From Chrysemys picta bellii (lineage: Eukaryota > Chordata > Testudines > Emydidae), in NCBI RefSeq assembly GCF_011386835.1, contig NC_088800.1:85190981-85254980 (forward strand): 64,000 bases of DNA, given 5' to 3'. Below, one piece after another: positions 56,401 to 64,000 of the stretch (position 1 is its first letter; every line of letters begins with the position of its first letter). The position numbers and the translations under genes were made by a program. The notes beneath the pieces were generated by a model. The model saw only the letters and a program-made list of their open reading frames with translations. It made no database searches and was not told the origin of the DNA.

Positions 56401-57200
56401 GCACTGGTGTGATCTGTTCCCAGCACTGCAACGGGGGCGCAGTTTGATCTCCCCTGCACGGGGGCGGCCGGGCTTGCTGCTCGGTGCAAGGTCTGCTGCG
56501 GGAGCTCATGGAAGAAGCTCAGCACCTCAAGGGTTAAGAGGCTGTTGGCCTCTATGCACGGGGTTTACACCGTGAGGTCAATGTGGGTTGCTGCACTCCT
56601 ATTAGTTAGCCTTGCCTGGGAATGACAAGCGTGACACATTATTGCAACAGCTGTTCTATGCTGCACCTGTGTTTAGTTAACTGGTTGACAGCTGTGTGGA
56701 GGTGCTGAGAGCTGCAGTTGGCCACTAGATAAAGCTATGCACGCGGCTTTCTTGATTGTTGTTTCCTTGTCTTTTATTAAAAGTTAAATAATTTGTTAAA
56801 TCCCAATGGGGGGTTGTGACTGTCCAGCGCACAGTAGAGCCAGGTCTCCTTATGGGACATAGTCTTGGCTGCCTCTCGCTCTCCATATCTCTTATCTCAA
56901 TACCTTCTCTCTGCTAGGTGTTATTTTATGTACTTCTTTATCATACGGTGCATTTCAAATCTATATTGGCTAGTTGTGTTGCATGTCCTACCCGGGGCAT
57001 ATGCTGCTGCTTGTCCTCTATTTCTCTTGATCAACTTAATAACCACATTTCCTCCAGGTTTGTGTCCTTCGCTTTCCCATTACTTGCCTCTCAATGTGCA
57101 TTTAGTAGTAAGATTCTGCAATTGCCTCAAGGATATTTTGGTTACAGAGCTTCCTCTTTGGGGCAGAGTAGAAAATTGCTCTTTGAATCTTTCATCTCAG

Positions 57201-57334
57201 ATTTCAGAGTAGAAGCCGTGTTAGTCTGTATCCGCAAAAAGAACAGGAGTACTTGTGGCACCTTAGAGACTAACAAATTTATTAGAGCATAAGCTTTCGT
57301 GGGCTACAACCCACTTCTTCGGATGCATATAGAA
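57201..57334 (+). repeat. SINE-like interspersed repeat
   Basis: It contains GCCGTGTTAGTCTGTATCCG, GGCACCTTAGAGACTAACAA, AGCATAAGCTTTCGTGGGCT and CACTTCTTCGGATGCAT. This is a very common phrase set in turtle genomes and the same family as the foldback at 11505-11695. Confidence 0.8.
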
Positions 57335-60194
57335 TGGAACATTCTCAGATTGGCTCTTCAGTTCAGCTTGATTTTCATGCCAACCTCTAGCTGCCGCCCA
57401 TGTGACCAGAGCCACTTTTTCCTACTTGATCAGATTTCAGCCCACTGATCTTTTTTGTTCTGTGGAGCTGTGAAGCGTGGGCTCTCTTTCAATTCAGCTT
57501 GCCTTCATGCTGGGATCCCATTGTAAGCCACTAATCAGGAACCTGTCTGCTGATAGACATGAAAGGAAAGATCACTGTAGACAACAGCTTTTGATGCACA
57601 TGTAACAAATAAGGAGCAGGTTACTGTGTTCTCCCTGTGGAGATTAACTACGCTGCAAAGAACTCCTGTGTGGCATTCATGTATTTTCTGAACTTTGAAC
57701 ATGCTACCAAATCATTCCTTTCTGCTCTGGTAATTTCAGTTTTTCTCCTTAAAGTCCCTGTGCAATTTCAGTTCACCTCTGACCTAACCTGATTAGCATT
57801 GGTGGTAAGTCCCTGTCATGTTTCAGCATAGAATGGCGGCTGGGTGAGCAATCTCTGAGAAGCGCTGGAGTATCGTTTGGTTACATTTGCGACGTGCTCC
57901 GGGACGGAAGGGCTGTGTAAGTGGGTGAGGGCCAGACTGTGCCCTGGTTACCCTCGCTGTGCAGAATGGGGGCAGGCAGGTCAGCCATCTCCAGGGCAGC
58001 ATCCCTACCCGCTTCTCTGGACGAGCCTCTGTCTGAGGGAAGTGGGCAGGGGGACTGTGCATTGCCCTTCTTCCCCTCCCCACTGGCTCTGGAGAGTTTC
58101 CCACTGACACTAGCTGAGGACTGAGTTGTGTTGCCAGGTAATGGTGAGGGGGCACACAAGACCTCCATGCCCATAGACCAGTGTCCCTGCAGGGTCCTTG
58201 CTTCATTCTGCAATTTCTCCCCAGCAGAAGAATGCAGAGAGATTCTCTTGGCGTTTCCTGGCCCCCTATGGGTATTACTGCCCGGAAGCACAGCTGTGCC
58301 AAAATCTCTCTCACGCATCAGGTGAGATGAAGGAACGGAAATATGTGTGAACTACTTGCCTTTCTGTGCATGTATGCCCAAGTAGGCTAGGAATTGATTT
58401 GTATCCAAATGTATGACAATGAATATTTATATACATTTACATACATAACTGCATAGGGTTGTTCAGTTGGCATGGGGATTTTAAATAATTCTTGGGTATA
58501 GAGATCTACCTGCCATGGGGAGTGGGGGGGTTCACAGGGCAATTTTCTGAATAAGGATAAAAAATGCATATAAAAATAAAACCTGTCCATGGCCTGATTG
58601 ATGTCCATTGAAGTCAATGGAGACCCTCCTGTTTACTACAATGGGCTTTGGTTCAGACACTGGATGTGCCTGCAGTAGGCCTGCTGAAGTGTGTATGTGG
58701 GAACAGGAGTGACTATCTGGTAAATCGTCTGTAAAACCTGTCGATCTGCCATAGGCCGCACTCCTCACAGAGGAAAACCATTCTGGACCTAGCAGCTATT
58801 GCAATGTCTGAAATAGCATGAGCCACTGGCCCCCATCGAAGGGTCCATGTTGATTTCAACTGGTGCTGCGGGATCTTGACGCCTCTGAAAACGTTGCCAC
58901 TTGGTTAGTTGCCGTAATGTCGATTTCGGGCCTAACTTTCCACACCCAAGTTTGAAGATTTTGATCCCAAGCTCTCTGGGAAAAGCTGAATGGAGCTAAT
59001 CAAACATTTGTGACGTATGGCTGGAAGGGTTACCCAGGAATATAGACGGCTGGGCTGTGGGTACTTTGTTGACATGCTCCTGATGCTGCTCATAGCAGAG
59101 AGAGCTGAGAAATGATGCTGGTTCCCGGCAGGGCCTTATGGGATTCTGCAGGGAATCGAGGACGTGTGGGTTGCAAGACATTGCTTCCTGCACCAGGTCT
59201 ACCTGACATAACTTCTGCACTGGTCAGCACTTGTCACTTACAAGTTTCAGTTTAAATCCCATGCCCAGAAACCTCTTTTGCGTATGTGTTGCTCGCCCGT
59301 TTGTCCAGCCTTGGCACTCTCCCCGTCCGAGGCAGATGAACGGCTCAGGAATGTAGGGGCAGCGGAACCTAGCCAAAGCATGAAGGGCTCACTGATGTAG
59401 GTGTCAGCAACTGGGACAAGCTTGAATGTTTAAAAATAAATTCAGCTCCAAGTTCCTCCATTGTCAATATAATTGCTGTTTAAAATCCACCCTTAGCAAA
59501 TCGCAACAGAGGGTTCCTTCATCCACGCTGGGAGTTTTGTTCCCATTAGTTAGCGTTCGTGCAGCTCTTGGAACATGCCAAGGTTGCTATTCTGCGAGCT
59601 GCCAGGACTATCAGAAACCTGGATACACTTCCTTTAAATAGGAGATTGCAGCCGCATACAGTAACTTGCTAAAGAATCTCTTTCTGTTACAGGTTCCTCC
59701 CTGGGCCTTCATCTGCCTAGTTTGTCCCCAGCAGGAATTCTGTGGGGTTTTGGAGCAGACTGTGGCTCTCCGTGACAGTCAGGGGATGGGGGGGGGGCAG
59801 CAGGGGGAGGAGGAACATCTCACACCTTTGGAGTTCTGCGGAAGGGAGGCAAAAGGTTCCTTGCAGCCAAGGCTCACTGGGCCCAGTCTTAAGGACTCCA
59901 CATGGCCGGAGTCCGAGTCCAGACACTCTTAGTCCCCGCCCCAGAAAAGGAGTTTGCTCCATTGTAGCCCAGCCCTGTTCTGCTCAGTAACAATCCCTAC
60001 CGTGAAGGCAAAGATCTGGGCAGAGCGGGATTAACCCTTTCCTTACCAATCCATCCCATTACATGTGTTTAACCTATCTGTAGCTATACCGTTGCTCATC
60101 ATTGGAGAAGCACTGAGCTGAGTGCATGGTGCAGTCAGCCCTTTGGCACACATTCAGCAGTTACCACTTAAAGAAATCCGCAGTTATTATTATT

Positions 60195-60450
60195 CATGGT
60201 ATTACTGGAGTGGCTAGAGGCCTCAACTGAAAATGGGGCTCCATTGTGCTAGGTGCTGCACATGTACATAGTAAGAACCGGGCCCTGCTCCAGAGATTTT
60301 AGAACCTAAATGAACAAGGTGGGAGAAAGGGCTTGGTATTTGACAGTGAGGAACTGAGCCCAGAGAGATGACATGACTTGCCCAAGGACGCATGGGAAAT
60401 CGGTGGCAGAGGAAATAGATCACCGCTCTCCAATCCCAGTGCCTTCACTC
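60195..60450 (-). repeat. MIR/L3-like ancient repeat
   Basis: CCATTGTGCTAGGTGCTGCA, GACATGACTTGCCCAAGG and GGAAATCGGTGGCAGAGG follow the minus-strand order of MIR-type sequence with a flanking L3-like segment. Diverged. Confidence 0.6.
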
Positions 60451-63400
60451 CCATGCGGTGGGGATGGAGTTTCCTGCAGTATTTCCCAGAATCAGACTGA
60501 GGAATGACACAGTAAACTCAAATATGACCATCTGGAAAGGGCTGGATTTGCTTTTCGGAGTTCTCTGCACTGGGGCTCATCTTGCGCAGCTGCAAATAAA
60601 ATGCCCCAGCAAGGTGTGGCCAGGCAAAGGTGAAGATCAGTTTCTCTCTGGTGAAATATTCCGAAGTGGTGTTGGGCAACCAAGGCCAAACCGGGGCACA
60701 AAGGGGGCGGGGTGTAAGCGTTCAGTGAGTGAAAATAGCTTCAGAAAGGAAGCTTAAGAGATGTGGTGGTGTTCGGTAACAATAGTATCTGTATTAACTC
60801 CTCCACAGCCACGCTGGACAGCCATCAACGCTGCATTCGTACTGCAGGAGTGAGAAACCCAGAGGCAAGAGGTCTGGGAGGTTGTTCGGTTTGTTCTTGC
60901 TTGTGCAACTCCCCGTGGCTAGGCCGCGCTCTGCAGGAAGCTGTGGCATGTGACGAGCTGGAGGGGAATTACAGCTGAAAGGATTGTTTACTTGGGACTG
61001 ATTCTGAGTGGTGCTGAGCGTCCTGCAACTTCCAGTTGACTTTAGGGTGTGCTGTGGGTGCCCAGCACCCTCAGGATCAAGCCCTTTTTTGTTATGTATG
61101 ATCTCAACAGTCCCTTCTGGCTTTCAAATCTATACATCTTCCACTAGGATAATGTTAGTCTTTCAGACTGCGTATGGCCCCGGTCAAACACACACATCTC
61201 CTCCGTCTGTGTCATCCGAAGGACGCAGGGGAGAAGATCCTTCCCAGACTTACTTCTGCCCCCTTCGATTACGGAAACAAGCAGCATTTAAAAACCATGT
61301 TTGCTCTTCACCCTTTTACGCTGCTTCCCACACGCTCGGACGTCACTTTGTTCTCTTTCGGCAAGGGATCTGGGCCTGCTCGGTTTCCTGAACAGGCACA
61401 GTCCCGGCACTGCGGTGTTGGGGGTCTCAGTGGGGTATAAGTGCATTCGAAGGTTTGAGTGAGGAATTTTCAAACGTGTCCCCCCCCCCCCGGCCTAGCT
61501 CGGCTCCCACTGAAGTCAAGGGTAAAATTCCCGTTGATTTAAATGGGAGCTGTGTTAGGCCAGTGCAGGGCACATCTGAAAATCCCACCACCAGTTTAAA
61601 ACACAAAGCCAAAAACTGCGTGTTCGTCCAAATGTCACCGACAGAGTTTTGGTTCGTTTTGGATGTTGCAAACTGACCTCTTCCCCTTAACCTCCAGTGG
61701 GCTACAGCTGAGTCAACAGTGACTCTTAGGAGCTAGGATAAAACATAACTAGGGGGTTGATTTGAAAGTGATGGAGTCACCCCAGCGTTCCCTGGGCAGG
61801 GCTGCACACCGTGAGCTGCCGTTTATTAAACTGCTAAACGCTATGAGGAGTTTGAGGATTTCTGCCCTTCTTTGGCCCAGTTCTAAAATCCCCCTGGAGC
61901 GAGCACTGTATGTACTAACCTCTCCTGGGAGGTTTGTCAGGCCAGAGTAAATCCGTGTGTGGGGAGGGTTTTCCTTGCTAGTCTAAATCTCTTTGGACTC
62001 AGAGAACAACCCGGACAAAGCCGAAATGGAGAGTTGCGATTGGCTGAGCTGTGGGATTTTCCAGCTGAATTTACATATCACCCACTTCTCTGCATGCCTT
62101 TCTGTTTACATCACGTAAGAGCCAGCGATACACACAGACACGCACACAGATAGTGGAAGAGACATTTTGAAAGAGTACAAGTCTGCCTGGAGCTGGAGCA
62201 CTTTGTCCTGGGAGCTACTTGGCCAGCTTGGTTCTTGCTTCCAGCTTGACTAGCCCGAGTGAATTTCGTGCAAGGTAAAGCCCTGTGTGAGGAGTGTCCT
62301 GTGCATGTCGGCAGAGTTTCTGTTTGAAGCACAGGCGGAAGGTGGCTGTTATTTTTTAGCAATCAGTGACAAGTGAGGGAAGCGTTCTGCGTGTTCAGAA
62401 CTGTATGCAAAGCTGAGTAAGGAAGCTGAATGGAGCTAAAATTCAAGGCCCGTTTGGAAGTGGCTGTTGCCCTTCGCCTGCACCTAATTGCAATACCTTA
62501 AGATATCTGAATGTGCTGGTATATAAGGTCAGCGTGACGCGTCATTAACCCTTTCCTGTGCAGTGATCGGGGGACTCTACATTTCCAAAATGTGTCACAA
62601 ATGCTAACTAAGGAGGTTTGTATGTCAGCTTCTCTTAAAAATGCCACTCCGCTGTAAAGGGCGCTGTGTTATTAAAGGAAACGTTTGAATGGGTCATTAG
62701 TATGGGCTTTGGTACATTTTCTATCTAAAACCTGCTACTAGATTTCTGCACTTACATTTGGAAATCACCATTGTCACAAATTTATCTGAAGGAATCAAGG
62801 GTCTGTTCTCTCGGGGTTCCTAGGTCTGTTTCTGGCTATCTTTTGCGACCCGTTCCAATCCCTGCTGTCAGTAGTCTCTATTTCCTTTGCTCTGATGCTG
62901 GTTGAAAGTTTCTCTAGCAGTAGTGTTGGCTGGCTTGCATTGCATCTGAGTGTTTCTGTTTTAAGCAGCAAAGTTCAGGGAGATGTAGTAATATGAACAG
63001 ACAACTGACACACACTGAAATTTTTCTCTTCTCATGGCTTTTGTGACATTTCTAGTAGGGGGCAATGGTTGGCATATTTCAGATGAGTCCTTAAAGCAAA
63101 CCAGTTGCACCCAGAACATGCGTAAAGCAAGTCATCCGATTTCAAAGTGGTGTAAAAAAAAATGGACGCTACATATGTTTGGGTAGAGATTCTGGCTTGT
63201 GTTTCTCGGAATGCCTTTCAGCCAGAAGAATCCCCGTATGGGATTGCTGGCCCCTGCCAGAGGAATGCAGCCACCATTAGGATGGAACATAGTGGCTGTT
63301 TAACAGCGGACGATAGCAGTACACAACAGTTTAGGACAGGAGATAAAGAAGAAAAAGTCATCCAATTGCGGGGAGTTTTAGGAAGGCAGACTGTAATGTG

Positions 63401-63904
63401 CTGATTTTAGTGTCCAGGGTGCGGCAGGTTTTCTACCACTTGGCAACAGTTCCCTTGATATTGACAGGGATTTCTTTGATCATTTATTAAACTTGACCAC
63501 TGGGTATTTGGTGGTGTTTAAATCCCGTCACAATTCAAGTGAAAGACGGCTTTTAAATCCACTGCAACCAATGTGAGTCAAACACCAAAGGTTTGATTGA
63601 TTGAGGACAGATTAGTTTCTGTTCAGCTGCTGCTTTTTCACAGGCAAATTCCTCTGCCACAGAATATTTGAGGAGCCTGTGTATGAATGCGGGGAGCTGG
63701 GGAAGTGAGACGTGTAGGGGATGAGGTCAGGGTCTGTGTTTGGACAGTAGTTTCCTGGGTCTGTTATCACTACTTCTGGGTCAGACGCTAATTCCGACAT
63801 CCTGCCCAGAGTAGACAGTTGTGCTTTGTTTCAGATGTGTATTTCTTGTGCACATATACAACACCACCAGGGCTGAGGTTGGGGTGGTTTCCTCCACACC
63901 CTAG

Positions 63905-64000
63905 CTCTGCTGCTGACTTGCTGCATGATCTTGTGCTGAAAGCACTTCCCCACTCTGTGCCTCAGTTTAACCCACCCGTGAAATGGGGAGAATACTTACC
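63905..64000 (+). repeat. MIR SINE, running off the window end
   Basis: GCTCTGCTGCTGACTTGCTG, CTGTGCCTCAGTTTAACCC and GTGAAATGGGGAGAATACTT match the MIR core in the + orientation. Cut by the window end. Confidence 0.7.

Larger units (their letters stand above)
55817..64000 (+). other. First intron of the TRAF7-like gene
   Basis: No second exon was recognised before the end of the window. Contents: the minisatellite at 56005-56400, a SINE-like copy (57201-57334), MIR-like copies (60195-60450, 63905-64000), a CAGGATCA motif at 61072, and otherwise unique-looking sequence with chance frames. Confidence 0.5.

Noticed and set aside
55677..56525. 282-codon proline-rich minus-strand frame
   Set aside because: Translation of the complement of the G-rich minisatellite and CpG island; no promoter or splice support on that strand at this place.

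Overview
The window is vertebrate nuclear DNA, most likely from a turtle; another reptile is possible. It has intron-rich, sparse coding sequence, CR1 LINEs of turtle type, MIR-like SINEs, hAT and mariner-like miniature elements, and a Ty3/gypsy element with a SCAN-like Gag. Nothing bacterial or viral in lifestyle is present. Family names rest on recognition by eye, not on a database search.

Three genes can be placed. (1) The last four coding exons of RAB26, a Rab GTPase of secretory granules, lie on the + strand at 43373-48170 and give the C-terminal 100 residues, followed by a 3' UTR with a poly(A) signal at 49566. The 5' exons were not found, so roughly 1-43372 is read as a large RAB26 intron or upstream sequence full of transposons. 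(2) A minus-strand snoRNA host gene, matching SNHG19 by position and content, runs from a TATA box at 55340 and a 5'TOP-like start at 55311, through short spliced exons, to a poly(A) signal at 53877. Its introns carry two SNORD60-type box C/D snoRNAs (54472-54553 and 54196-54281). (3) A + strand first exon ends at a donor at 55816/55817; by synteny (RAB26 - SNHG19 - TRAF7) it is probably the 5' exon of TRAF7, with 55817-64000 as its first intron. Genes 2 and 3 share a CpG-rich promoter with CCAAT boxes and paired ACTACAA-type motifs.

The most striking mobile structure is at 37562-42676. A CR1 reverse-transcriptase gene is split by a 4056-bp LTR retrotransposon (37742-41797) on the minus strand. 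It has two 471-bp LTRs that look identical, a 5-bp target duplication (AGTAC), an 18-nt primer site matching the 3' end of tRNA-Leu, a polypurine tract, and an intact 907-codon reading frame. That frame encodes Gag with a SCAN-like segment and zinc knuckle, an aspartic protease, and an integrase zinc-binding domain, but no integrase core, reverse transcriptase or RNase H. It looks like a young, non-autonomous, Gmr1-like element.

The rest of 1-43 kb holds a probable solo LTR (4.3-5.2 kb), several TIR elements with clear 8-bp duplications (13428-13847, 16726-17022), a mariner-like element nested in a hAT-like one (36916-37249), a foldback of two opposed SINE-like copies (11546-11691), another CR1 tail (26186-27100), and a GC-rich minisatellite (about 32430-33142). 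Long stretches between these have no recognisable gene.
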